Source: UMGS172 sp045592985
GTDB lineage: Bacteria > Bacillota > Clostridia > Oscillospirales > Acutalibacteraceae
Direction: 5' to 3'
Assembly: GCA_045592985.1 (NCBI GenBank)
Contig: JAZNVU010000040.1
Span: forward strand, 1-51,677
Length of the DNA: 51,677 nucleotides
Under the pieces are notes generated by a model that had not been told where the DNA came from, searched no databases, and was given only the letters and a program-made list of their open reading frames with translations. The position numbers and the translations under genes are program-made. How positions within the stretch are numbered: the stretch's first letter is position 1; each line of letters begins with the position of its first letter. Below, piece after piece: positions 9,106 to 17,639 of the stretch.

Positions 9106-9951
9106 TTGAAGGAAAACACGAGGTTTGGCTCTTTTTGGGTCAATTTCAAAAAATATCTGCCGTTGCTCAGCAACCTTGCAGGTAAAGATTTTAAAATTAA
9201 ATATCGACGGAGTGTTTTGGGTGTAATCTGGAGTATACTGAACCCCCTACTCACCATGCTTGTGCTTACCGCTGTTTTCGGTCTGATGTTCGGTATGCGC
9301 GGCGGTGAGGATATTGGCGACTTTGCAGTATACTACATCGTCGGTGCCGCAATTTGGAACTTCTTTTCCGAGGCAACGAGTCTGTCGCTTACCTCTATAA
9401 TATTTGCGGCTCCGCTTATCAAAAAGGTTTATATCCCCAAATACATTTTCCCGCTTGAAAAGTGCTTATTTGCTCTTATAAACTTTGCGTTTTCGCTGGT
9501 TGCGGTTGCACTTGTTATGGCAATAAGGTTCGGGCATATAAGCAGCACCTTCGGCGCTACCGTTGTGCTTTTTCCGTTACCCGTTTTCTACTGTTTTTTA
9601 TTTGTTGTCGGAATGAGTCTTGTTTTGTCGGCAGTCAGCGTATATTTTCAGGACATTATACATCTTTACAGCGTTATTCTGACATTGTGGATGTATTTAA
9701 CCCCGCTTATTTATCCGTTGTCGTTTGTTGAACAGGCAGCAGGCGGGTCTTTACTTGGCAGAATTGCTCTGCCTATCATAAAATACAATCCCATGACACA
9801 GTATATACAGTATTTCAGGGATGTTGTGATATACGGCAGAATACCGTCGCTAGAGCAGAACATTATCTGTTTTGCATATGGTGTGGTTATGCTTATAGTC
9901 GGCATTTTTACCTTTAACAAACTACAGAAAAAGTTTATTCTTCATATTTAA
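9106..9951 (+). CDS. ABC-2 polysaccharide export permease (Wzm/TagG type)
   Basis: This 281-residue permease has about six membrane segments. The amphipathic N-terminus with KDFKIKYRRSVLGVIWSIL is the hallmark of the ABC-2 polyol/polysaccharide exporter family (Wzm, KpsM, TagG). It would move lipid-linked glycans or wall polymers across the membrane with the ATPase encoded 34 bases downstream. The start is TTG 9106, with AGGAGG at 9091-9096 at correct spacing. No glycosyltransferases adjoin the pair, so its substrate may be made elsewhere, possibly by the 17-33 kb cluster. Confidence 0.9.
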   Translation: MKENTRFGSFWVNFKKYLPLLSNLAGKDFKIKYRRSVLGVIWSILNPLLTMLVLTAVFGLMFGMRGGEDIGDFAVYYIVGAAIWNFFSEATSLSLTSIIFAAPLIKKVYIPKYIFPLEKCLFALINFAFSLVAVALVMAIRFGHISSTFGATVVLFPLPVFYCFLFVVGMSLVLSAVSVYFQDIIHLYSVILTLWMYLTPLIYPLSFVEQAAGGSLLGRIALPIIKYNPMTQYIQYFRDVVIYGRIPSLEQNIICFAYGVVMLIVGIFTFNKLQKKFILHI

Positions 9952-9985
9952 ACATGGGTTTACCCAAAAATTTAGGAGAAGTTTT

Positions 9986-10726
9986 ATGTCCAAAGAGTTT
10001 GCGGTTGAACTTCAGAACATAACCATGCGCTTTACAATGTGCAAGGAAAGGTTGCAAAGCCTTAAAGAGTATTTTCTGAAATTCATGAAACGCCAGTTGG
10101 AGTTTGAAAACTTTACGGCGCTTGACAATGTTTCTTTAAAAATTGAAAAAGGCGATGTTTTTGGCATTGTGGGTCTTAACGGTTCGGGTAAATCGACCAT
10201 GCTGAAAATCATTTCGGGTATTCTCACGCCCACAAGCGGTACCGTTAAAACCGATGGCGTTATCGCTCCGCTTATCGAACTTGGAGCAGGTTTCGATATG
10301 GAATTGACCGCTAGGGAAAATATTTACCTCAATGGCTCAGTGCTAGGGTTTTCCAGGGCTTACATAGACGAGAAATTTGATGAAATCGTCGATTTTTCGG
10401 AGATGCAGGACTTTCTTGACACACCCATGAAAAACTATTCTTCGGGCATGGTGGCGCGTATCGGTTTTGCCATTGCAACCATGACCACGCCCGACATACT
10501 TATAGTTGACGAAATTCTGGCAGTTGGCGACTTCAAATTCCAGGAAAAGTGTGAAAAACGCATCAGCGACATGATAAATAACGGCAAGACCACCGTTATC
10601 GTGGTCAGCCACTCGTTGGGACAAATTGAGCGTCTGTGCCGACACTGTGCATGGCTTGAAAAAGGTCAACTCAAAATGGTGGGCGACACCGAAGAGGTCT
10701 GCACCGCGTATAAATCCGCATATTGA
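9986..10726 (+). CDS. ABC polysaccharide export ATPase (Wzt/TagH type)
   Basis: This 246-residue ATP-binding subunit has Walker A GLNGSGKST near residue 63, a signature region NYSSGMVARIGFA, Walker B ILIVDEILAVGD and the switch HS motif. GAGFDMELTARENIYLNG is typical of Wzt/TagH/RfbB ATPases. It is short: the C-terminal carbohydrate-binding domain present in many Wzt proteins is missing. It forms an operon with the permease and ends at a strong terminator. Confidence 0.92.
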   Translation: MSKEFAVELQNITMRFTMCKERLQSLKEYFLKFMKRQLEFENFTALDNVSLKIEKGDVFGIVGLNGSGKSTMLKIISGILTPTSGTVKTDGVIAPLIELGAGFDMELTARENIYLNGSVLGFSRAYIDEKFDEIVDFSEMQDFLDTPMKNYSSGMVARIGFAIATMTTPDILIVDEILAVGDFKFQEKCEKRISDMINNGKTTVIVVSHSLGQIERLCRHCAWLEKGQLKMVGDTEEVCTAYKSAY

Positions 10727-10733
10727 TTTAAGG

Positions 10734-10761
10734 CGTTCGGGGCAACACCCGAACGTTTTTT
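10734..10761 (+). terminator. Intrinsic terminator after the exporter operon
   Basis: An 8-bp GC-rich stem CGTTCGGG/CCCGAACG (10734-10741 with 10748-10755) has a six-base loop and is followed by six T residues. The ribosome-binding site of the HAD gene follows at once, so some readthrough may occur. Confidence 0.85.
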
Positions 10762-10774
10762 ATAGGGTGGTAAA

Positions 10775-11377
10775 ATGATTAAAAACGTAATCTTTGATTT
10801 TGGTCAGGTTTTGGTAAAGTTTGACCCTAAATACATGGTCGAGCAGTATGTTAGTGACAAGGAAGACTCAGAACTTTTGCAAAGCGTGGTTTTCGACCGC
10901 CTTTATTGGGATAAACTTGATGCAGGCACCATTACCGATAAGCAAACGGTTGCCGAAATCAAAACACGCATTCCAAAAAGGCTTTTTGAGGTGGCTGAAA
11001 AAATTTATTACAACTGGATATACAATATCCCCGAAATAGAGGGTATGTGCGAAGTGGTAGAGTTTTCTAAACAAAAGACCAACGGCAGAGTTTTTCTGCT
11101 TTCCAATATCAGCACCTATTTTGCCGACCACAAAGAGGATATTCCGATTTTAAAGCAGATAAACAAATGCGTTTTCTCGGCCACTTGCGGATACACTAAG
11201 CCAAACCGCGAAATTTTTGAATATATTTGCAAAAAATATGATTTAAACCCCAATGAAACGCTTTTTGTTGACGATAATGCAAATAATATAAAAGGTGCCG
11301 AAAGTTATGGCATAAAAGGATATCTTTTTGACGGCAACGCAACAGCACTTAAAAAATATCTTGAGACGGTTTTATAA
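10775..11377 (+). CDS. HAD-superfamily hydrolase (subfamily IA, YihX-like)
   Basis: This 200-residue HAD protein has motif I VIFDFGQVLVKFDP at residues 5-18, motif II LLSNIS, motif III lysine in GYTKPNREIF and motif IV LFVDDNANNI. The residue two after the catalytic Asp is Gly, as in YihX-type sugar phosphatases and epoxide hydrolase N-terminal domains. It is probably a cytoplasmic phosphatase; the substrate cannot be told. GGGTGG precedes ATG 10775. It sits 15 bases upstream of uvrA and may be cotranscribed. Confidence 0.87.
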   Translation: MIKNVIFDFGQVLVKFDPKYMVEQYVSDKEDSELLQSVVFDRLYWDKLDAGTITDKQTVAEIKTRIPKRLFEVAEKIYYNWIYNIPEIEGMCEVVEFSKQKTNGRVFLLSNISTYFADHKEDIPILKQINKCVFSATCGYTKPNREIFEYICKKYDLNPNETLFVDDNANNIKGAESYGIKGYLFDGNATALKKYLETVL

Positions 11378-11392
11378 AAAAGAGGTAAAAAC

Positions 11393-14233
11393 ATGACCGA
11401 TAAAATCACCGTAAAAGGTGCAAAAGAACACAACCTTAAAAACATAGACGTTGAAATTCCACGTGACAAACTCGTAGTTTTTACGGGTCTTTCGGGTTCG
11501 GGTAAATCTTCGCTTGCCTTCGACACACTGTATGCCGAGGGTCAGCGCCGTTATGTCGAGTCGCTGTCTTCTTATGCCCGTCAGTTTTTGGGACAGATGG
11601 AAAAACCCGATGTCGACAGTATCGACGGTCTTTCACCTGCCATTTCGATTGACCAGAAGACTACATCTAAAAACCCGCGTTCAACTGTGGGTACCGTTAC
11701 CGAAATATACGATTATCTGCGTTTGCTTTACGCTCACGTGGGTATTCCGCATTGCCCCGTTTGTGGCAGAGAAATTGTAAAACAGTCGGTAGACCAGATA
11801 GTTGATAGAATTTTGGAAAACGGTGAGGGTGACAAGGTGCTTATCATGTCGCCGGTTGTTCGTGCCAAAAAAGGCGAGCATCAAAAACTGCTTGAAAAAA
11901 TCAAAAAAGATGGATATGTCCGTGTCCGCGTTGACGGAGAGGTTTTTGACCTTTCGGAAGAAATAAAACTTGAAAAAACCAAAAAACACACCATCGAAAC
12001 GGTGGTCGACCGCCTTGTGCTCAAAAGCGGTATTGCCAAACGCCTTACCGACAGCGTTGAAACCGCGCTTAAACTGTCGGGCGGTATGGTGACTGTGTCG
12101 GTTGTGGATGGTGAGGAATACACATTCTCCGAAAACTATGCCTGTCCCGACCATGATGTAAGCGTCCCCGAACTTGCACCCCGAATGTTCTCGTTCAACA
12201 GTCCGTTCGGTGCTTGCCCTACCTGTACAGGTCTTGGTATTTTTATGAAAATAAACCCGCTGTTGCTTGTTCCCGACGAAAGTTTATCACTTGCCGAAGG
12301 CTGTATCAGAGCCAGCGGTTGGGGTACTTCGGGTTGGGGCGCAAAAGAGCAGGGAACCATAGCGCTTATGTACTACAACGGTCTTGCCGAGCATTACGGT
12401 TTTGACGTAAATACCCCGTGGAAAGACCTGTCTGAAGAAGTTAAAAACATTGTTCTCTACGGTACAGGTGACCAAAAAATAGAATTTACAAGAAATTTCG
12501 GCTTCGGCGGTGGCGGAGGTAAATTCTCGGTGCCGTTTGAGGGTGTTGTAAACAACCTTGAACGCCGTTATAAAGAAACCTCGAGCGACTATTCACGCAA
12601 CGAAATCGAGGCTCTTATGACCGAGTCACCCTGTCCCGATTGCGGCGGAGCAAGGTTAAAACCCGAAATTTTGAGTGTGACCGTCGGTGGACTTAATATT
12701 AAGCAACTTTGCGATTTGCAGATAGTTGATACGTACAAATTTTTTGAAGAACTTAAACTCGACAGTCGCGGTACAAAAATAGCCGAACCTATTGTTAAAG
12801 AAATCAAAGCAAGGTTAGGTTTCCTTGTCAGCGTCGGTCTTGATTACCTTAGCCTTTCGCGAGCATCGGGCACTTTGTCGGGCGGCGAAAGTCAGAGAAT
12901 CCGCCTTGCAACACAGATTGGCTCGTCACTTATGGGTGTACTGTATATTCTTGATGAACCGAGTATAGGTTTGCACCAACGCGACAACGAAAGACTGCTA
13001 AAAACCCTTTGCGACCTCAGAGATTTGGGCAATACCGTCATTGTGGTTGAACACGATGAGGATACCATTCGTGCCGCCGATTATATTGTTGATATCGGTC
13101 CCGGAGCAGGTGTTCACGGCGGTCATGTAGTATGTACAGGCACTCCGAAACAGGTTGCCGACTGTGAAAAATCAATAACAGGTGACTATCTGTCAGGCAG
13201 AAAAACCATTCCGGTACCAAGCAAGCGCCGTAAAGGCAACGGCAAGAAACTCACAGTTGTGGGTGCTGCTGAAAACAACCTTAAAGACATTACGGTCGAT
13301 ATACCTCTCGGCAAAATGGTTTGCGTTACAGGTGTTTCGGGTTCGGGTAAATCGTCGCTTGTCAATAGCGTTCTTTACGAACGTCTTGCTTGTGAACTCA
13401 ACGGTGCCAAGCGTATCTGGGGCAAGCATAAGGAAATCAAAGGCATAGAAGAACTTGACAAAGTAATCGAGATAAGCCAGTCGCCCATTGGCAGAACTCC
13501 GCGTTCAAACCCCGCCACATACACAGGCGTGTTTAACGACATCCGCGAACTTTTTGCCGCAACTAAGGACGCAAGAGAAAAGGGATATTCGGCAGGCAGA
13601 TTTTCGTTCAACGTCAAAGGCGGACGCTGTGAAGCCTGCGAAGGTGACGGTATTATAAAGATAGAAATGCACTTTTTACCCGATATTTACGTACCTTGCG
13701 AGGTTTGTAAGGGTAGCCGTTACAATCGCGAAACGTTGGAGGTAAAATATAAGGACAAGAGCATTCATGACGTGCTTGAAATGACGGTGGAAGAAGCGAT
13801 GTACTTCTTCGAAAGCCACCCCAAAATCCATCGAAAACTGCAGACGCTTTACGATGTGGGCTTAGGGTACGTCAAACTCGGTCAGCCTGCAACCACACTT
13901 TCGGGCGGCGAGGCGCAACGCGTAAAACTCGCCACCGAACTTTCCAAAAGACCTACCGGCCGTACTGTTTATATCCTTGACGAGCCTACAACAGGTCTTC
14001 ATACCGACGACGTTAACCGACTTATAGGTGTTTTCAATCGCCTTGTTGATGCGGGTAATTCGATGATAATAATTGAGCATAACCTCGACGTCATAAAATC
14101 GGTTGACCATATCATAGATTTAGGCCCCGAGGGTGGAGATAGAGGCGGAAATATCGTTTGCACAGGCACTCCCGAAGAGGTGGCAAAATGTAAGGAGTCC
14201 TATACAGGCAAGTTCCTTGCAAAAATGCTGTGA
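11393..14233 (+). CDS. uvrA: Excinuclease ABC subunit A (UvrA)
   Basis: This full-length 946-residue UvrA has two ABC modules. Walker A motifs GLSGSGKSS (about residue 31) and GVSGSGKSS (about residue 643) match LSGGESQRIRLA and LSGGEAQRVKLA signatures. Zinc-binding pairs CPVC/CPDH, CPTC, CPDCGG and CEACEGDG/CEVCKGSR are all visible. UvrA with UvrB scans DNA for bulky lesions in nucleotide excision repair. uvrB and uvrC are not in the window. ATG 11393 follows AGAGG. Confidence 0.97.
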   Translation: MTDKITVKGAKEHNLKNIDVEIPRDKLVVFTGLSGSGKSSLAFDTLYAEGQRRYVESLSSYARQFLGQMEKPDVDSIDGLSPAISIDQKTTSKNPRSTVGTVTEIYDYLRLLYAHVGIPHCPVCGREIVKQSVDQIVDRILENGEGDKVLIMSPVVRAKKGEHQKLLEKIKKDGYVRVRVDGEVFDLSEEIKLEKTKKHTIETVVDRLVLKSGIAKRLTDSVETALKLSGGMVTVSVVDGEEYTFSENYACPDHDVSVPELAPRMFSFNSPFGACPTCTGLGIFMKINPLLLVPDESLSLAEGCIRASGWGTSGWGAKEQGTIALMYYNGLAEHYGFDVNTPWKDLSEEVKNIVLYGTGDQKIEFTRNFGFGGGGGKFSVPFEGVVNNLERRYKETSSDYSRNEIEALMTESPCPDCGGARLKPEILSVTVGGLNIKQLCDLQIVDTYKFFEELKLDSRGTKIAEPIVKEIKARLGFLVSVGLDYLSLSRASGTLSGGESQRIRLATQIGSSLMGVLYILDEPSIGLHQRDNERLLKTLCDLRDLGNTVIVVEHDEDTIRAADYIVDIGPGAGVHGGHVVCTGTPKQVADCEKSITGDYLSGRKTIPVPSKRRKGNGKKLTVVGAAENNLKDITVDIPLGKMVCVTGVSGSGKSSLVNSVLYERLACELNGAKRIWGKHKEIKGIEELDKVIEISQSPIGRTPRSNPATYTGVFNDIRELFAATKDAREKGYSAGRFSFNVKGGRCEACEGDGIIKIEMHFLPDIYVPCEVCKGSRYNRETLEVKYKDKSIHDVLEMTVEEAMYFFESHPKIHRKLQTLYDVGLGYVKLGQPATTLSGGEAQRVKLATELSKRPTGRTVYILDEPTTGLHTDDVNRLIGVFNRLVDAGNSMIIIEHNLDVIKSVDHIIDLGPEGGDRGGNIVCTGTPEEVAKCKESYTGKFLAKML

Positions 14234-14330
14234 TGGGTGTATAATGTCGAATAATCTTTTCAAGATTGTTAACAGAGTGTTTATACTTTACGGAAAAAGC
14301 AGTGTAAAATAAAGCAAAGGCGGTGAGGTT

Positions 14331-15194
14331 TTGTTTGGATACGTAACGGTGCATAAGCCCGAACTCAAAGTAAAAGAGTTTGAAATTTATAACGCAATAT
14401 ACTGTTCGCTTTGCCGAAAAATGGGTAAAATCTACGGTCCTCTATCTAAACTTTGCCTTAATTACGACCTTGCTTTTTTAGCGCTTTTGCAAAGTTCTTT
14501 GCAGGAGGGTTGCGACGGTTTCGAGCAAAAAATGTGCCGCGCAAACCCGCTTAAAAAATGCACCTACTGTAAAAATGACGATGGGTTTGAAAGTTTTCCT
14601 GCCGCAGTATGCGTTGCTTTGACGCATATGAAGATTTGCGATAACGTAAAGGACAGCAAGTTTTTCCAGTCGCTGATCTTTAGATTTTTAAGGTTGTTTT
14701 CGGCAGGTTGGTGCAAAAAAGCCTATAAAAACTACCCATTTTTAAAAGAAATTCTTGAAGAATTTGAAAACGGTCAGGCAAAATCCGAGGCAACAAAAAA
14801 CTGCTCGCTTGACCTTGCTTGTGAGCCAACCGCCAAAGCATTAAGTCGCATTTTTGCCACAGTTTCACCCGACGAAAAACACAAATTTGTGCTGGAGAGA
14901 ATGGGGTATTGCATCGGCAAATGGATATATCTGTGCGATGTTGCCGATGATATTGAAAAGGATATAAAAAAGGGCAATTTCAATCCGCTAATTGCCGAAC
15001 TTGACGGCAATCCCAACCCCAAAAAGTACGCCGAACAAAGGCTTGTGCCGTTGATGAACGTCTGCTTTGTTGAGTGCGGAACTTATTCCGAATTGTTGCC
15101 CGTAAAAAAGTATAAACCAATTTTGGATAACATAATTTATGACGGACTGAAAAACCGTCAGGCAAAAATTTTCAAAGAGGAGAAAACTAAATGA
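14331..15194 (+). CDS. DUF5685 family protein
   Basis: This 287-residue protein of unknown function starts MFGYVTVHKPELKVKEFE, the conserved opening of DUF5685 proteins of Clostridia. It has several cysteines, in YCSLCRKMG (about residue 26), CRANPLKKCTYC (about residue 68) and a C-terminal half with the helix YLCDVADDIEKDIKKGNFNP. The Asp-rich DVADDIEKD pattern resembles the metal-binding helices of prenyl-transferring enzymes, but this is only a resemblance. The start is TTG 14331 after GGTGAGG. Its stop overlaps the J-domain gene by four bases. Confidence 0.8.
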   Translation: MFGYVTVHKPELKVKEFEIYNAIYCSLCRKMGKIYGPLSKLCLNYDLAFLALLQSSLQEGCDGFEQKMCRANPLKKCTYCKNDDGFESFPAAVCVALTHMKICDNVKDSKFFQSLIFRFLRLFSAGWCKKAYKNYPFLKEILEEFENGQAKSEATKNCSLDLACEPTAKALSRIFATVSPDEKHKFVLERMGYCIGKWIYLCDVADDIEKDIKKGNFNPLIAELDGNPNPKKYAEQRLVPLMNVCFVECGTYSELLPVKKYKPILDNIIYDGLKNRQAKIFKEEKTK

Positions 15195-15784
15195 AAGACC
15201 CGTATTCCATACTCGGAATCGACCGCACCGCAACCGATGACGAGGTGAAAAACGCTTACCGCGAAATGGCAAGAAAATATCACCCCGATAATTTTGGTGA
15301 TAATCCTGCGGCAGCCGAACTTGCCAACGAAAAAATGCAGGAAATCAACGAGGCATACGATAAAATAATGGACTCAAGGAAGAACGGCAACAAATCCAAG
15401 AAAAACAACAACTGGGGCGCTTCTAACCAGACTGCCGATTCCAATTTTAACGATGTAAGAAACCTTATCGGTGCCGGTAGATTTGAGGATGCTCAGGAGA
15501 TTCTGGACGGAGTTCCGCCCGAGTCGAGAGATGCCGAATGGTACTTTCTTAACGGCACTGTACTGTACCGCAGAGGTTGGTTTGATGCTGCTTACACAAG
15601 CCTTGCAACCGCCTGCCGAATGGACCCCGGCAATGCCGAGTACCGCGCCGCTTTAAACCACATGCAACACAGCCGAAACGGTTATTCGTCCTACGGCGAC
15701 CGCGGACCGACCGTTGCCACCTGCACGCCTTGCGACTGTTGTGCAGGACTCATGTGCATGGACGCTTGCTGCCGTTGTATCTGA
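15191..15784 (+). CDS. J-domain protein with cysteine-rich tail
   Basis: This 197-residue protein begins with a J domain (DPYSILGIDRTATDDEVKNA, then YHPDNFGDN with the HPD motif near residue 35). It is followed by a TPR-like segment (about residues 75-160) and ends in a striking tail with nine cysteines in 20 residues (CTPCDCCAGLMCMDACCRCI). It would stimulate a DnaK partner; the tail could bind metal. The same arrangement next to DUF5685 suggests a functional pair. ATG 15191 overlaps the previous stop. Confidence 0.88.
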   Translation: MKDPYSILGIDRTATDDEVKNAYREMARKYHPDNFGDNPAAAELANEKMQEINEAYDKIMDSRKNGNKSKKNNNWGASNQTADSNFNDVRNLIGAGRFEDAQEILDGVPPESRDAEWYFLNGTVLYRRGWFDAAYTSLATACRMDPGNAEYRAALNHMQHSRNGYSSYGDRGPTVATCTPCDCCAGLMCMDACCRCI

Positions 15785-15785
15785 T

Positions 15786-16334
15786 ATGAAAAATACGGTT
15801 AAAATCACCTGTTGCGGTGTTATTTCAGCACTTGCAACGGTTGTCATGCTTGCCACAAATATTCCCGTAGCACTCTACACTGTGCCGTGCATCGCAGGTA
15901 TACTTTTTATGATACCCGCCATAGAGTTTGGCACAAAATGGGGTGTAATGTGCTATTTTGTAACCTCGGTTTTATCGTGCATTTTGCCGACCGAACGTGA
16001 GGCACTTGTGGTGTTTATAGGTATTTTAGGATATTATCCGATACTTAAAATGGTTATCGAGCGACTGGGCAAACGCTTTTTAGAAACGGTCATAAAATTT
16101 GCCGTTTTCAACGTTGCCATTGTGGCTTCTTATAGCGTGGTAATAAAAGTTTTGGGCTATAACGTTTTTGAAAACGAACATGCCGGTGCTACGGTGACAG
16201 CGATTGCTCTGCTTGTAGTCGGAAACGCAGTTTTCTTTGTGTTTGATTATGCCGTGACGCAACTTATCCGTCTTTATTTTATAAAATTGCGCAAACCTGT
16301 GCGCAGAATATTGGGTCTTAAAGGAAAGTATTAA
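15786..16334 (+). CDS. Conserved multi-pass membrane protein, 182 aa
   Basis: Starting at ATG 15786, one base after the J-domain stop, the product begins MKNTVKITCCGVISALATVV. It has about five hydrophobic helices and ends in a basic tail (RKPVRRILGLKGKY). The opening is similar to ECF-transporter S-components and related small integral membrane proteins, and the length fits, but no substrate motif is recognisable. It is coupled to the J-domain gene. An upstream in-frame start at 15714 lies inside the J-domain gene and is unlikely. Confidence 0.72.
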   Translation: MKNTVKITCCGVISALATVVMLATNIPVALYTVPCIAGILFMIPAIEFGTKWGVMCYFVTSVLSCILPTEREALVVFIGILGYYPILKMVIERLGKRFLETVIKFAVFNVAIVASYSVVIKVLGYNVFENEHAGATVTAIALLVVGNAVFFVFDYAVTQLIRLYFIKLRKPVRRILGLKGKY

Positions 16335-16349
16335 AGGGTTGGGATAAAA

Positions 16350-17231
16350 ATGAGGAAGTTAAGCCTTTTGCTGGCTGTTTTGTTACTGATTTCGTGCTTT
16401 TGTGCCTGCGGCGGTGAAGATACCGCATCTGTTGACAGCACCCAAACCTCGGCATTACCCGATTCGGTCATGACCGATGCTGATGCGTCATACCCCGATG
16501 AGAGCAGTACGTCCGGTGCAAACGGCTCCGGCAATGATGTTTCCGACGGGCAAACCTCCAAACAACAGACCGATGCCGACGGTGACTACAACAAAAACCC
16601 GTTTGTTCCCGAACGCGACCCGGAAAGGGAAGAGTGGGAGCAGTGGTACATGGTGCTTGTCAACCCCGACAACGAACTCAGCAAAGAGTACATAGAAAAT
16701 GTCGACAAAGCCACTATAAACAGTTCTTATTCCACCAACCGCGCTTCGAGTAAATATCTTGACAGCCGTGCCGTTGATGCTTTTGTTGCCATGTGCAAAG
16801 CGGCTAAAAAGGATAAAATAAAACTTTATGCCGTTTCGGCATATCGCACCTATTCTTACCAAGAAGGTCTTTTTAAAAGACGAATCCAAAGGTTCATTGA
16901 CGAAAATGGTCTCGGCCGAGAGGCTGCCGAGAAAAAAGCGGCTACTATGGTTGCACGCCCGGGTACGAGCGAGCATCATTTGGGTCTTGCCGTCGATATC
17001 AACAGCGTAGAAACCAGTTTTGAAAAGACCAAAGAGTTTAAATGGCTGCAAGCAAATGCCGAGAAGTACGGTTTTGTTTTGCGTTACCCCAAAAACAAAA
17101 AGAGCATAACTAAAATCATTTACGAGCCGTGGCACTACCGTTTTGTCGGTGTGGAGCACGCTAAGGAAATGAACCGATTAGGTCTATGCCTTGAGGAATA
17201 CGTAGAACACCTCAAAAACAACTCAAACTGA
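16350..17231 (+). CDS. VanY-family D-Ala-D-Ala carboxypeptidase lipoprotein
   Basis: This 293-residue protein has a lipoprotein signal (KLSLLLAVLLLISCFCACGG, lipidated Cys near residue 20), an acidic Ser/Thr-rich linker to about residue 85, and a C-terminal VanY/DacB peptidase domain. Zinc ligands are visible in SEHHLGLAVDI (residues about 208-218) and EPWHYRFVG (about 262). AYRTYSYQEGLF is the family substrate-pocket motif. It trims D-Ala from peptidoglycan stem peptides outside the membrane. A terminator follows 17 bases later. Confidence 0.92.
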   Translation: MRKLSLLLAVLLLISCFCACGGEDTASVDSTQTSALPDSVMTDADASYPDESSTSGANGSGNDVSDGQTSKQQTDADGDYNKNPFVPERDPEREEWEQWYMVLVNPDNELSKEYIENVDKATINSSYSTNRASSKYLDSRAVDAFVAMCKAAKKDKIKLYAVSAYRTYSYQEGLFKRRIQRFIDENGLGREAAEKKAATMVARPGTSEHHLGLAVDINSVETSFEKTKEFKWLQANAEKYGFVLRYPKNKKSITKIIYEPWHYRFVGVEHAKEMNRLGLCLEEYVEHLKNNSN

Positions 17232-17248
17232 AAATATGATAGCAATAT

Positions 17249-17282
17249 AAAGCCCACCGATTAGTGATAATTGGTGGGCTTT
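17249..17282 (+). terminator. Stem-loop terminator after the VanY gene
   Basis: The stem AGCCCACCGA/TTGGTGGGCT (17251-17260 with 17271-17280, one wobble) is flanked by A and T residues. The T-tract is short (TTTAATG), so termination may be partial. Confidence 0.65.
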
Positions 17283-17356
17283 AATGTTTGCTGTTTTTTT
17301 ATGTTTACACGAAACACAAAAGTTGTTCCAAATGTCACCAATATAAGTTATTTTTA

Positions 17357-17385
17357 TTGACTTATAAGATACAAAGTGGTATAAT
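17357..17385 (+). promoter_or_regulatory. Sigma-A promoter of the polysaccharide operon
   Basis: TTGACT (17357-17362) and TATAAT (17380-17385) are 17 bases apart. The stretch 17283-17639 has no convincing gene except a mini-ORF at its end, so the operon has a leader of about 250 bases. A frame from 17288 to 17566 is AT-rich, overlaps the promoter and has no ribosome-binding site, so it is not called. Confidence 0.85.
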
Positions 17386-17505
17386 CAACAATGAATATTG
17401 TGAGTTATTGTGGCTAAAAGCGAGAAGTTATATAATTCTTGCCAGAATAGTCACAAAAACAGCAAATTTTGTCATTTTAAAAGTGATTTCTAAGAACTTT
17501 TTAAG

Positions 17506-17538
17506 AACACAGATTTTTGTTTTAAAAAAATTTGTGTT
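17506..17538 (+). promoter_or_regulatory. Imperfect hairpin in the polysaccharide operon leader
   Basis: AACACAGATTTTT (17506-17518) can pair with AAAAAATTTGTGTT (17525-17538) as a largely A-T stem with one G-T pair. No clean T-run follows, so it is not a standard terminator. It could be an antitermination or pause element; this is inference. Confidence 0.3.
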
Positions 17539-17604
17539 AACCGCAAAATTCTTTTGTTCGAAGTAATAAAAATCGCAAAAAATTTACGGAAGGAGTTTGT
17601 TTCG

Positions 17605-17634
17605 GTGCGATTGAAAAAGCCGAAACAAAGATAA
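17605..17634 (+). CDS. Nine-codon leader ORF before the dehydratase gene
   Basis: GGAAGGAG at 17588-17595 is the only good ribosome-binding site in the leader. It lies nine bases before a GTG that opens a nine-codon frame (M-R-L-K-K-P-K-Q-R, stop TAA 17632-17634). The ATG of the 686-residue dehydratase follows five bases later and has no Shine-Dalgarno site of its own. The layout suggests translational coupling through a very short basic leader peptide. The alternative is dehydratase initiation at a rare upstream codon in its own frame (ATT 17610). Confidence 0.4.
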   Translation: MRLKKPKQR

Positions 17635-17639
17635 AGTTA

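Noticed and set aside
17288..17566. 92-codon frame in the polysaccharide operon leader
   Set aside because: It overlaps the sigma-A promoter at 17357-17385, has no ribosome-binding site and an AT-driven residue mix.
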